Shown here piece by piece: positions 55,406-64,000 of a DNA stretch of 64,000 nt (position 1 is its first letter; each line of letters opens with the position of its first letter). The notes beneath the pieces were generated by a model that made no database searches, was not told the DNA's origin, and saw only the letters and a program-made list of their open reading frames with translations. Location of the stretch: the NCBI RefSeq assembly GCF_900142435.1, contig NZ_LT670846.1, forward strand, positions 434,001-498,000, given 5' to 3'. This DNA comes from Thermocrinis minervae. Its GTDB lineage: Bacteria; Aquificota; Aquificia; Aquificales; Aquificaceae. A program made the translations under genes and the position numbers.

Positions 55406-55890
55406 CAGATTTCACAGTGTCCGCAAAGTTCTAGGAAGTTGTTTATCTGTTGTCTTGTACCTACAACAATGAGAAGATCACCTTCTTTTATTATTTCCTT
55501 GTAAGGATCTGGTGTAGGTATGAACTGGTCATCTCTTGATATGGCTATCACAGAAGCTCCTGTTTTGCTTCTTATCTGAAGCTCAGCGATTGTCTTCCCC
55601 ACGAGATTAGAGTTTTTACCTACTCTTATCCACTCCATGACCATCTGTTTGAGGATCATTTCCATTCTTTCAGTTCTTACAGGTTCGTAAAGGGCACCTG
55701 CTATCAAAAAACCAAGCTCCTTAGCTTCTTCGTCTGTAAGTTCAAAAAAGCATAAAGGTTCCTCTTCCTCCATGATGAACAGCTCTCTCTTGCCCGTATG
55801 GTATATAACTAACACTAAGGATCTTTTGTTTTTTAACTCTATACTGTACTTTTTACCTACTCCAGGTAGATCTGTTTCTTTTATCTTCAT
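55405..55890 (-). CDS. TrkA-C-domain antiporter regulator (KhtT-like)
   Basis: 161 residues. N-terminal [15 protein letters not shown] is typical of KhtT; the C-terminal half (about 80-160, LVGKTIAELQIRSKTGASVIAI) is a TrkA-C (RCK-C) domain that binds nucleotides or ions. It gates the downstream antiporter. Its start overlaps hspR by 38 bp. Confidence 0.88.
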   Translation of the reverse strand: MKIKETDLPGVGKKYSIELKNKRSLVLVIYHTGKRELFIMEEEEPLCFFELTDEEAKELGFLIAGALYEPVRTERMEMILKQMVMEWIRVGKNSNLVGKTIAELQIRSKTGASVIAISRDDQFIPTPDPYKEIIKEGDLLIVVGTRQQINNFLELCGHCEI

Positions 55891-56266
55891 ACTCCTTAAT
55901 TATATCCCATAACTTTGCCACCTTTTTAACTTCAAGGACGGCAAGGGACTTTTCATCCTCTTTCCCCTTCTTTAGCTCTTCCTTTATGAAGGTCAAAAGC
56001 TTTTCTATCTGACTTTCTAGTTCTTCTATTTGTTCCTTCATGCGCAGTATTATGTCAACACCTGCAAGATTAACTCCAAACTCCCTCGTAAGGGTCACTA
56101 TTATCTCAATCCTCTTTATGTCTTCTTCCGTGTACCTTCTGGTACCTCCTGCCGTCCTTTGAGGTTTTATGAGTCCTTCCCTTTCGTAAAGCCTTAGAGT
56201 TTGTGGATGTATGTTAAACATCTCAGCCACGCTTCCTATGGTGAAGTAGACCTTTTTCTTCTTCAT
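55853..56266 (-). CDS. hspR: HspR-like MerR-family heat-shock regulator
   Basis: 137 residues. MerR-type winged helix: [51 protein letters not shown]. The C-terminal helix [17 protein letters not shown] forms a coiled coil. HspR represses dnaK/dnaJ heat-shock operons in several phyla by binding HAIR repeats. Coupled to dnaJ by a 4-bp overlap. No CTTGAGT-N7-ACTCAAG HAIR motif was found in the dnaJ promoter. Confidence 0.9.
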   Translation of the reverse strand: MKKKKVYFTIGSVAEMFNIHPQTLRLYEREGLIKPQRTAGGTRRYTEEDIKRIEIIVTLTREFGVNLAGVDIILRMKEQIEELESQIEKLLTFIKEELKKGKEDEKSLAVLEVKKVAKLWDIIKEYEDKRNRSTWSR

Positions 56267-57393
56267 GAGTTATCCCTCCTCAAGATACGTTCTGGTTCTG
56301 GGAGAAGTTTGTCTAACTCTTTCAAGAGCTTTTCTATCTTTGAACCATCTCCGAATATCTTGCTAAGAAAGCTTATCTTGGGTATATCTATATGCACTCG
56401 TACTATGAGATCACCATAACCAGAACCGCGTAACTTTGGCATACCTTTACCCGGAACTCTCACTGTACCACCTTCCTTGATTCCTGGTGGTATTTCTACC
56501 TTTAGAGTTTCTCCGCTTGGTGTTGGTACTTCTACTGTAGTACCAAGCACAGCCTCCGTGAGCTTTATGTTTACATCCACATAGAGGTTGTCCCCTCTCC
56601 TTTCAAAAATTGGATGGGGTTGTACGTTTACAACAAGGTAAAGATCTCCATAAGGTCCACCGTATTTACCAGCATGACCCAAACCTTCAAAGAGTATCTT
56701 CGAGCCGTTGTCTACACCCGGGGGTATTTTAAGGGTTTTTTCCTCTTTTACAGGTATTACTCCTCTGCCACCACATTTGGAACAGATTTCTCTAATGACT
56801 CCCTCACCACCACATGTGGGACACGTCTGACTTATGGTTATAAAGAACTGTCTTTGATAAACTTCTCCCCTTCCACCACATGTAGGACATACCCTTTCTC
56901 CTTTGTTCGGATCGTATCCAAGGCCTTTGCATACATCACAGCTTACATACCTTGTGTAGCTTACCTTTACAGAGGTACCCTTGTAAGCTTCTTCAAAGCT
57001 TATGTTTACCTGTAAGTATATGTCTTCACCTTTAACTGGTCTTTTTGTCTGTTTCCTCCTTCCTGTTGCTCTGCTAAGTATGTCTTCAAAGCCAAAACCT
57101 CTCAGTATATCTTCAAAGATACTTTCTATATCTTCGACAGTAGATGTGTACTGCTCTTGAGTACCACTGAAGGCTGCATGACCGTATTGGTCATATAGTC
57201 TTCTCTTTTCTGGATCAGAAAGGACTTGGTAAGCTTCGTTTATCTCTTTAAATTTTTCCTGTGCTTCAGGATCTTTGTTAAAGTCTGGGTGGTACTGTCT
57301 TGCCAAACGCCGGTATGCCTTTTTTATCTCCTCCTGGGTTGCGTTCCTGCTCACACCCAGTATTTCATAATAGTCCTTCTTACCAGACGCCAT
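56263..57393 (-). CDS. dnaJ: Chaperone DnaJ
   Basis: 376 residues. J domain with HPD ([19 protein letters not shown]), G-rich linker, four CxxCxGxG zinc repeats ([32 protein letters not shown]; about 136-205) and the C-terminal substrate domain. Co-chaperone of DnaK, which is elsewhere. Starts [10 protein letters not shown]; the promoter is TTGACA-N17-TATCAT with the -10 only 8 nt before the ATG. First gene of dnaJ-hspR-khtT-antiporter. Confidence 0.97.
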   Translation of the reverse strand: MASGKKDYYEILGVSRNATQEEIKKAYRRLARQYHPDFNKDPEAQEKFKEINEAYQVLSDPEKRRLYDQYGHAAFSGTQEQYTSTVEDIESIFEDILRGFGFEDILSRATGRRKQTKRPVKGEDIYLQVNISFEEAYKGTSVKVSYTRYVSCDVCKGLGYDPNKGERVCPTCGGRGEVYQRQFFITISQTCPTCGGEGVIREICSKCGGRGVIPVKEEKTLKIPPGVDNGSKILFEGLGHAGKYGGPYGDLYLVVNVQPHPIFERRGDNLYVDVNIKLTEAVLGTTVEVPTPSGETLKVEIPPGIKEGGTVRVPGKGMPKLRGSGYGDLIVRVHIDIPKISFLSKIFGDGSKIEKLLKELDKLLPEPERILRRDNS

Positions 57394-57401
57394 AGCTTAA
57401 T

Positions 57402-57430
57402 ATGATAAAACTTTAGTATAGTTTTGTCAA
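57402..57430 (-). promoter_or_regulatory. dnaJ promoter (leaderless type)
   Basis: Minus strand: perfect TTGACA (57430-57425), 17 bp, TATCAT (57407-57402), then 8 nt to the ATG. The best -35/-10 pair among the short-leader promoters of the window. Confidence 0.7.
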
Positions 57431-57445
57431 GTTTTTAACCTACCT

Positions 57446-57489
57446 AGGCTACAGTTTTACAGTAATGCTATAAAATAACTTTTAGCCTA
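57446..57489. repeat. Inverted TAGGCTA / TAGCCTA pair between dnaJ and groES
   Basis: The heptamer TAGGCTA at about 57446 and its complement TAGCCTA at about 57483 lie in the 180-bp dnaJ-groES gap. The same heptamer pair, 6 bp apart, covers the fur promoter. A TATAAAAT between them could be a second promoter. Confidence 0.35.
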
Positions 57490-57507
57490 CTTGACTAAAG
57501 AAACCTC

Positions 57508-57536
57508 TTGACAAGTATGAGGAATGTTAATATAAT
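57508..57536 (+). promoter_or_regulatory. groESL promoter with overlapping inverted repeat
   Basis: TTGACA (57508-57513), 17 bp, TATAAT (57531-57536): full consensus. An imperfect inverted repeat GGAATGTTA / TAATATTCC (57521-57541, one mismatch, 3-bp centre) covers the -10 and could be an operator. No CIRCE element (TTAGCACTC-N9-GAGTGCTAA) is present. Confidence 0.8.
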
Positions 57537-57573
57537 ATTCCACTAGAAAAACCCGTAAAAGGAGGTGAAAGGG

Positions 57574-59531
<1,958 letters not shown>

Positions 59532-59536
59532 ATTCC

Positions 59537-59570
59537 TAAGCCCCCTTCTGGGGGCTTATACTATCTTTTT
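59537..59570 (+). terminator. groEL terminator overlapping the recN -10 region
   Basis: Perfect 9-bp stem TAAGCCCCC / GGGGGCTTA with TTCT loop (59537-59558), then a T-rich tail ending TTTTT just before the recN ATG. TATACT (59557-59562), the end of the stem and tail, ends 8 nt before that ATG and may be the recN -10 box. Confidence 0.75.
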
Positions 59571-61136
59571 ATGCTTCACAGGATCCTCTTAGAGAACTTC
59601 GCTTTTTTTAAAGCTGAAGAGGTAGAATTCTCTACAGGTTTAAACGTCATCACAGGAGAATCTGGAGCTGGAAAGTCTCTACTTTTAAAATCCCTCCTTT
59701 TCCTGATGGGTGATGATGGTGACTATCAGGAAGGGACCGCAGTAGAAGCTTATTTCCAGCTTGGCCAGGAGGAGACTGTCATAAGGCGAGAGGTAAAAAA
59801 CTCCAGGAGCAGGTACTACATAAACGGTAGAGGAAGCTCTCAGAAGACTGTGAAGGATCTTCTCTCTCAGGTCATACTCCTGCAGGGTCAGGATGAGAAG
59901 CTCAAGATAACCAGGCAAGACTTCCAAAGGGATCTCTTTGATAGATTCGTGGGTGCCTTGGAGTTAAGGAAGAGCTACGAAGAGATCTACCTGAAGGTAA
60001 AGTCTTTGGAAGAGGAAATAGCAAGTTACCTACAAAGTAAGGAAAAGGAAGAGACACGTATAAAGCTTCTTGAGGAAGAAATAAAAAGCATAGAACGTAT
60101 AGGTTTATCTTGGGATGAGTACCTACAAGTTAAAAGCAGGCTTGAAGTCCTCTCAGAGGCAGATAAAGTAAACAGGTTGGTGGAAAAGATACTAGATTTG
60201 CTACTAAAGGAAGGCGGAGTGCTAGAAAGCTTGAGTAAAGTCAAGAAACTTTCAGAAGATCTAAGTAAGCTATACCCAGAGTTTGAAGCTTGGACAGAAA
60301 ATCTTTCACATGTTTTAGATCTCCTTACAAGTTTTCAAAGAGAAGTTCAGAACAAACGTCTAGACCTCAGCCAGGAGGAAATAGACAGACTAAACGAGCT
60401 TGTCTTTCAGGTTCAGATCCTTGAAAGAAGGTACAGAAAGACCTATAAGGAGATACTAGAATACGTACAGGATCTTAAGGAGGAGCTGAAGAGACTAAGG
60501 AGTAGTGAAGAGAAGATTGAAGAGTCTTTAAAAACTCTTGAAGAGCTTCGCCGCACTCTCCAGGAACTAGGTAAAGTCCTGACTGAGAAGAGGTTGAAAG
60601 GTAAAAAGACCTTCGAGGATGCAGTGATGGGGTTTTTAAGAGAGCTTGGACTGGAGAGGTCAGTTTTTACAGTGGACATGCTTCTTGAGGAAGGAAGATA
60701 CGGAAAAGAACGGGTTGTGTTTAAGTTCTCCTCTTACGGTGGGGACGCTGGACCTTTGGATGAAGTGCCCTCAGGTGGAGAGCTGTCAAGGCTTGCCCTT
60801 AGTCTCTTCCTCATATCCCCACCGGCGGAGACCTACATCCTGGACGAGGTAGACACAGGTCTAAGCGGACAATCCTTGCTTAAGTTCACAAAGCTTTTAA
60901 AGAAGCTTTCAAAGAACACCCAAGTGATCGTTATATCCCACTCCCCTCTATTAGCGAGCGCAGCAGACAGACACATAAGAGTACGTAAGGAGTACATAGG
61001 AGATATGCCCATTATGATGGTGGAGGAACTCGAGGGTGAGGAAAGATTGAAGGAGATAGCAAGGCTTATGGGTAAAGTATCTGAGAGCACTATTCAGAGT
61101 GCAAAGGAGTTGATTAGGGAGCTTAGCCATGTTTGA
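59571..61136 (+). CDS. recN: DNA repair protein RecN
   Basis: 521 residues; SMC-like ATPase. Walker A ITGESGAGKSLLLKSL (about 25-40), a long coiled coil (about 130-360) and the C-terminal GGELSRLALSL signature plus Walker B TYILDEVDTGLSG. Acts early in double-strand-break repair. No Shine-Dalgarno; starts right behind the groEL terminator. Confidence 0.96.
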   Translation: MLHRILLENFAFFKAEEVEFSTGLNVITGESGAGKSLLLKSLLFLMGDDGDYQEGTAVEAYFQLGQEETVIRREVKNSRSRYYINGRGSSQKTVKDLLSQVILLQGQDEKLKITRQDFQRDLFDRFVGALELRKSYEEIYLKVKSLEEEIASYLQSKEKEETRIKLLEEEIKSIERIGLSWDEYLQVKSRLEVLSEADKVNRLVEKILDLLLKEGGVLESLSKVKKLSEDLSKLYPEFEAWTENLSHVLDLLTSFQREVQNKRLDLSQEEIDRLNELVFQVQILERRYRKTYKEILEYVQDLKEELKRLRSSEEKIEESLKTLEELRRTLQELGKVLTEKRLKGKKTFEDAVMGFLRELGLERSVFTVDMLLEEGRYGKERVVFKFSSYGGDAGPLDEVPSGGELSRLALSLFLISPPAETYILDEVDTGLSGQSLLKFTKLLKKLSKNTQVIVISHSPLLASAADRHIRVRKEYIGDMPIMMVEELEGEERLKEIARLMGKVSESTIQSAKELIRELSHV

Positions 61137-61803
61137 GGACATATCCCGTGCTAAGGAGAAGGTTGGAAGGTATGTCCAGCAGAGGTTAGAGTCCTTTAAG
61201 GAACTTGGAAGTACAGGGAAAACCCACTACGACTTTTCTCCCTTCTTGGAAGTGGAGTTTGACGCCGATCTCTTTTCAGAGCTAGCCTTCTGCATACTAA
61301 CTGCAAACTCGTCAGCCAGGCTTGGTATAAGGATACAAAAGCTTATGATGGAAAACCCACAACTTCTTGACGATGTTGAAGCTTTAGAGAAGGCTATAGC
61401 TTCGATGGGACACCGATTTGCAAGACAGAGGGCAGAAAGGATAGTAAAGGCAAGGCAGAACTTTGAGAGAACATTATCCCTGATTAGATCCACTAAAAAC
61501 AGTAAGGAGATAAGGGATCTGTTAAGCAACGCAAACTCTAGGTACAAGGTGGAAGGATTTGGTCTCAAAGAAGCATCCCATTTCTTGAGGAACATAGGTT
61601 ATGAAGACGTTGCCATCATAGACAGACATATATTCAGATTCCTGATGGAAAAAAGACTCATTCCAGAGTACAAGACCATCACAAGAAATCTGTATTTTAC
61701 TGCCGAGAAAGTGTTAGAGAGTATAGCAAGAGATATGAAGTTGTCTTTGGCTGAGCTGGATCTCTATATTTTCTATATAAAGACCGGAAAGGTGTTAAAG
61801 TGA
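61129..61803 (+). CDS. ogg: 8-oxoguanine DNA glycosylase (Ogg2-type)
   Basis: 224 residues. All-helical HhH-GPD protein: EGFGLKEASHFLRNIGYEDV holds the helix-hairpin-helix with the catalytic Lys, followed by IIDRHIFRF with the catalytic Asp. Lacks the N-terminal domain of eukaryotic-type OGG1. Overlaps recN by 8 bp, forming a DNA-repair pair. Confidence 0.9.
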   Translation: MFEDISRAKEKVGRYVQQRLESFKELGSTGKTHYDFSPFLEVEFDADLFSELAFCILTANSSARLGIRIQKLMMENPQLLDDVEALEKAIASMGHRFARQRAERIVKARQNFERTLSLIRSTKNSKEIRDLLSNANSRYKVEGFGLKEASHFLRNIGYEDVAIIDRHIFRFLMEKRLIPEYKTITRNLYFTAEKVLESIARDMKLSLAELDLYIFYIKTGKVLK

Positions 61804-62864
61804 AGGACTACTACAAAATACTTGGAGTTGACAAAAAGGCCACTAAAGAAGAGATAAAGAAAGCCTTCAGAGTACTGGCCAAACAGTACCATCCAGATGT
61901 TAACCCAGATCCAAAAGCTTCTGAGATATTCAGGGAGATAAACGAGGCTTACCACGTGCTGTCTGATGACGAAAGGAGAAGGGAGTACGACCGTATACTA
62001 GAGAGTGGGGACGAAAAGAAGTACAGGGACTTTATGGAGTACATCCAGGAGTTTTTGGAGAGCATATGGCAGGGCATGAGAAGACAGCCAAGACCGAAGA
62101 GGGGACAGGACATAAGGCTTAAACTAGAACTAACCCTAGAGGAGGCAGCCTTCGGCTGCGAAAAGGAGATAGAGTACGAAAGATGGACAGACTGCAAAGA
62201 GTGCGACTCTAAAGGTTACATAGGAGAGCTCCAGAAGGAGACTTGCCACGCATGCGGTGGTACTGGTAGGAGGGTAAGTGGTATATTCTCTTTTCCAAGA
62301 CCGTGTTCCGTATGTAAGGGAAGAGGATTCATAGTTAAAAACCCATGTCCCGTATGTGGTGGAAGAGGAAGGATTGCTAGAAGGAGCGCGGTAAAGGTCA
62401 CCATACCACCGGGCACAGACGAGGATGAAGTTTTGAAGGTAACCGGTTTTGGACACTTTGGCGAGAGGGGTGGAGAGCCTGGAGACCTATACCTCAGAGT
62501 GATCCTAAAACCTCATCCACATTTTAAGAAGGTGGGTAAAGACCTTTATACGGAGAAGTTCATATCCTTTCCTCTCGCTGTCTTAGGGGGCGTGACCAAG
62601 GTAAGAACCCTTGAAGGACATGAAGTGGAGATCTTCATACAGCCAGGCACAGAACACGGCGCCACGAAGACCATCCCAGGGCTTGGTTTTCCTCACGATA
62701 AGGGAAGAGGCAACCTACATGTACTTCTAAAGATAGAAGTACCCAAAGACCCGAGTAAAAAAGTAAGGCAGCTCCTTGTAAAGCTTGCCAAGGAGCTGGG
62801 CGAAGAAGGTCTGCAAGTGGAGGACAGTTTGAAGGAGAGGATAAAGAGCATCTTCAAGCTTTAG
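61800..62864 (+). CDS. Second DnaJ-family co-chaperone
   Basis: 354 residues. J domain with HPD (KQYHPDVNPDPKASE), no long Gly/Phe linker, a zinc region with four CxxC pairs (CKEC, CHAC, CSVC, CPVC) and the C-terminal substrate domain. It is distinct from the dnaJ at 56263: the zinc repeats are degenerate (CKECDSKG) and there is no G/F stretch. GTG start overlaps the ogg stop (GTGA). Confidence 0.93.
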   Translation: MKDYYKILGVDKKATKEEIKKAFRVLAKQYHPDVNPDPKASEIFREINEAYHVLSDDERRREYDRILESGDEKKYRDFMEYIQEFLESIWQGMRRQPRPKRGQDIRLKLELTLEEAAFGCEKEIEYERWTDCKECDSKGYIGELQKETCHACGGTGRRVSGIFSFPRPCSVCKGRGFIVKNPCPVCGGRGRIARRSAVKVTIPPGTDEDEVLKVTGFGHFGERGGEPGDLYLRVILKPHPHFKKVGKDLYTEKFISFPLAVLGGVTKVRTLEGHEVEIFIQPGTEHGATKTIPGLGFPHDKGRGNLHVLLKIEVPKDPSKKVRQLLVKLAKELGEEGLQVEDSLKERIKSIFKL

Positions 62865-63429
62865 AAAACCTTTTAACCTCCAAGTAGCTTCCTATCCTAA
62901 AGTTAGACCAAAGGATGTTTAGAAGCTTCAAGAATACAAGCGCTGTTGTTTGAGCATCGCTTAACGCCCTGTGTTCCTTACTGTGCTCTATACCAAAGTA
63001 GTTTGCAAGATCATAAAGTCTGTAGCTTTTCAATCCTGGTAGCAGCTTTCTGGCAAGTTCGAGGGTGCAGACATGAGGGTGCTTAAAGGGCTTTCCGTAG
63101 ACAGTCCTATGGTACTTGTCTATGAAGCCTATATCTCTCTTTACGTTGTGCCCCACTATCACGGAGTTTCCTATGAACCTTAAGAATCTAGGTAAAACCT
63201 CCTCAAAGGATGGCTTACCTACTAGCATAGCGTTTGTGATACCAGTCAGCTTTTTTATCCTTTCTGGAATGAACTCACCGGGGTATACGAGCGTGGAGAA
63301 AGATTCTGTTATGACTCCGCCCTCCACTCTCACGCACGCTATCTCTATTATGTGAGACTTTTCCATGTTTATGCCTGTGGTCTCTAAGTCTATGCTCACG
63401 AAGGTGCTCTCCATAAGAAGTTCACCCAT
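62854..63429 (-). CDS. DEDDh 3'-5' exonuclease (DnaQ-like)
   Basis: 191 residues. ExoI FVSIDLETTG (9-18), ExoII GHNVKRDIGFID and ExoIII EHRALSDAQTT give the DEDDh set. Likely a stand-alone proofreading subunit or a repair exonuclease. The ATG at 63429 has TAAAAT 8 nt upstream; an ATG at 63462 with AAGAGG before it overlaps the SoxF-like gene and is the alternative. Convergent with the dnaJ2 gene (11-bp overlap). Confidence 0.87.
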   Translation of the reverse strand: MGELLMESTFVSIDLETTGINMEKSHIIEIACVRVEGGVITESFSTLVYPGEFIPERIKKLTGITNAMLVGKPSFEEVLPRFLRFIGNSVIVGHNVKRDIGFIDKYHRTVYGKPFKHPHVCTLELARKLLPGLKSYRLYDLANYFGIEHSKEHRALSDAQTTALVFLKLLNILWSNFRIGSYLEVKRFSKA

Positions 63430-63437
63430 AGAAGATA

Positions 63438-63443
63438 ATTTTA
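63438..63443 (-). promoter_or_regulatory. Candidate -10 box of the exonuclease gene
   Basis: TAAAAT on the minus strand, at the 3' end of the preceding gene, 8 nt before the ATG at 63429. Confidence 0.3.
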
Positions 63444-64000
63444 GGAGAACATGTCTCTCCATAAACCTCTTGCCCACTCGTAGTATCTTTTTGCGGTGGA
63501 TTCTTTACGCAAATTGTCCTCTCTATGGATAGGTATGAACCTATGCATAGAGACCTCATACCTAAAGCTAGTTTCCGTCATTATTGCCTCTCGGTCGTTT
63601 ACCATGGCATAGCATATCATGTAAAGAGCTTCCTCTTCTACTTTCTTACCTTTTAGTCTAGCGTTTATTATCTTTGCTACAAGCTTACCCTCCGAGTGTG
63701 CGGCGAAGCCACTCTTAGGCAGATACCCCTGAGAAGCATCTCCTATAACGAACACGTTCTTTACCTTAGTCTCGTAAGTAAAAGGGTCTACCTCTACCCA
63801 TTTTTCACCTTTCTTCAAAAGACCGGCCTTTTCCAGAAGGGAATTTGCTTTCATAGGTGGTATGACGTTGGCTATGGTGTATTTAAAATCCCCATGAGAG
63901 GTTCTAACAACCTTTTTGTGAACGTCTACCTCCTTTACAGTAACTCCAGTAACGTAGGTAGCAACATCCTTATAAAGGTCGTAGTAGGCTGACAGAAAAC
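63441..64000 (-). CDS. Flavocytochrome c sulfide dehydrogenase flavoprotein (SoxF/FccB), C-terminal fragment
   Basis: The frame is open to the right window edge; about 185 C-terminal residues. ANVIPPMKA and VKNVFVIGDASQGYLPKSGFAAHSEGKLVA (cited in parts: NVFVIGDASQ, LPKSGFAAHS) are typical of FCSD/SQR-type FAD oxidoreductases, with the FAD-binding GDA motif. Likely oxidises sulfide with a cytochrome partner upstream, outside the window. Sulfide:quinone oxidoreductase is the alternative. Confidence 0.82.
   Translation of the reverse strand, partial: FLSAYYDLYKDVATYVTGVTVKEVDVHKKVVRTSHGDFKYTIANVIPPMKANSLLEKAGLLKKGEKWVEVDPFTYETKVKNVFVIGDASQGYLPKSGFAAHSEGKLVAKIINARLKGKKVEEEALYMICYAMVNDREAIMTETSFRYEVSMHRFIPIHREDNLRKESTAKRYYEWARGLWRDMFS

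Noticed and set aside
57394-57573. CIRCE or HAIR operator at the heat-shock genes
   Set aside because: Neither TTAGCACTC-N9-GAGTGCTAA nor CTTGAGT-N7-ACTCAAG is present on either strand.

Overview
The window comes from a thermophilic member of the Aquificaceae (Hydrogenobacter/Thermocrinis/Aquifex relatives). The evidence is a HARP-type protein-only RNase P very close to the Aquifex aeolicus enzyme, a two-subunit 2-oxoglutarate carboxylase (cfiB-cfiA, the reductive TCA-cycle pair described in Hydrogenobacter thermophilus), a split ATP synthase locus, a Gram-negative gene set (lpxK, MlaE-like permease, RND tripartite pump), strong use of ATA for Ile and AGG/AGA for Arg, and very tight gene packing. 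No rRNA, tRNA, CRISPR array, insertion sequence or prophage was found. No gene-free stretch exceeds about 300 bases; the longest, about 203 bp in front of amt, is full of regulatory signals.

Layout. 1-7.4 kb (+): 3' end of selB, atpG-atpD, rph, a flippase-like membrane protein, lpxK, acpP-fabF and rnc. 7.4-8.8 kb (-): gph, a Toprim protein and an unknown gene. 8.9-10.9 kb (+): an MFS transporter and an unknown membrane protein. 10.8-11.8 kb (-): two tandem type IV pilins. 12-14.6 kb (+): rpmB, aroC, mlaE-like, PAP2. 14.5-16.7 kb (-): nth-rsmA-rnhC. 16.7-20.1 kb: HARP RNase P, facing an archaeal-type RNA ligase, then a RicT/PSP1 protein and a short RlmN-like radical-SAM enzyme. 20.1-22.4 kb: PP2C phosphatase, hemerythrin and a haem-oxidase-like membrane protein. 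22.4-28.2 kb (-): Cus/Czc-type metal efflux operon. 28.2-32.9 kb: tyrA, then a sulfur-carrier/KamA/MFS operon and a metallophosphoesterase. 32.9-39.9 kb (-): pyrG; fur-SLT-uvrC-DUF2103-hslV; obg-nurA. 40-43.9 kb (+): osmC and cfiBA. 44-47.2 kb (+): the sigma-54 nitrogen module amt-glnB-glnA. 47.2-55.9 kb: speD, rsmD-coaD, uvrD-aldolase-gcvH-like, pgpA, a globin-PsiE fusion with a YihY protein, an acyltransferase and a KhtT/KhtU-type K+/H+ antiporter. 55.8-62.9 kb: hspR and dnaJ, groES-groEL, recN-ogg-dnaJ2. The right edge holds a 3'-5' exonuclease and the C-terminus of a SoxF/FccB-type sulfide dehydrogenase flavoprotein.

How genes work together: carbon fixation (cfiBA), nitrogen assimilation (amt-glnB-glnA), proteostasis (dnaJ, hspR, groESL, hslV, second dnaJ), DNA repair (nth, uvrC, uvrD, recN, ogg, nurA) and envelope functions are interleaved in short operons with 4-bp or larger overlaps.

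The most striking non-coding pattern is promoter architecture. Many transcription units begin with a TANNNT -10 box ending only 6-10 nt before the start codon and have no Shine-Dalgarno, as expected for leaderless mRNAs. At four divergent gene pairs the start codons are only 16-23 bp apart, and -10 boxes of opposite strands overlap within the gap. Promoter calls are by eye and unproven.
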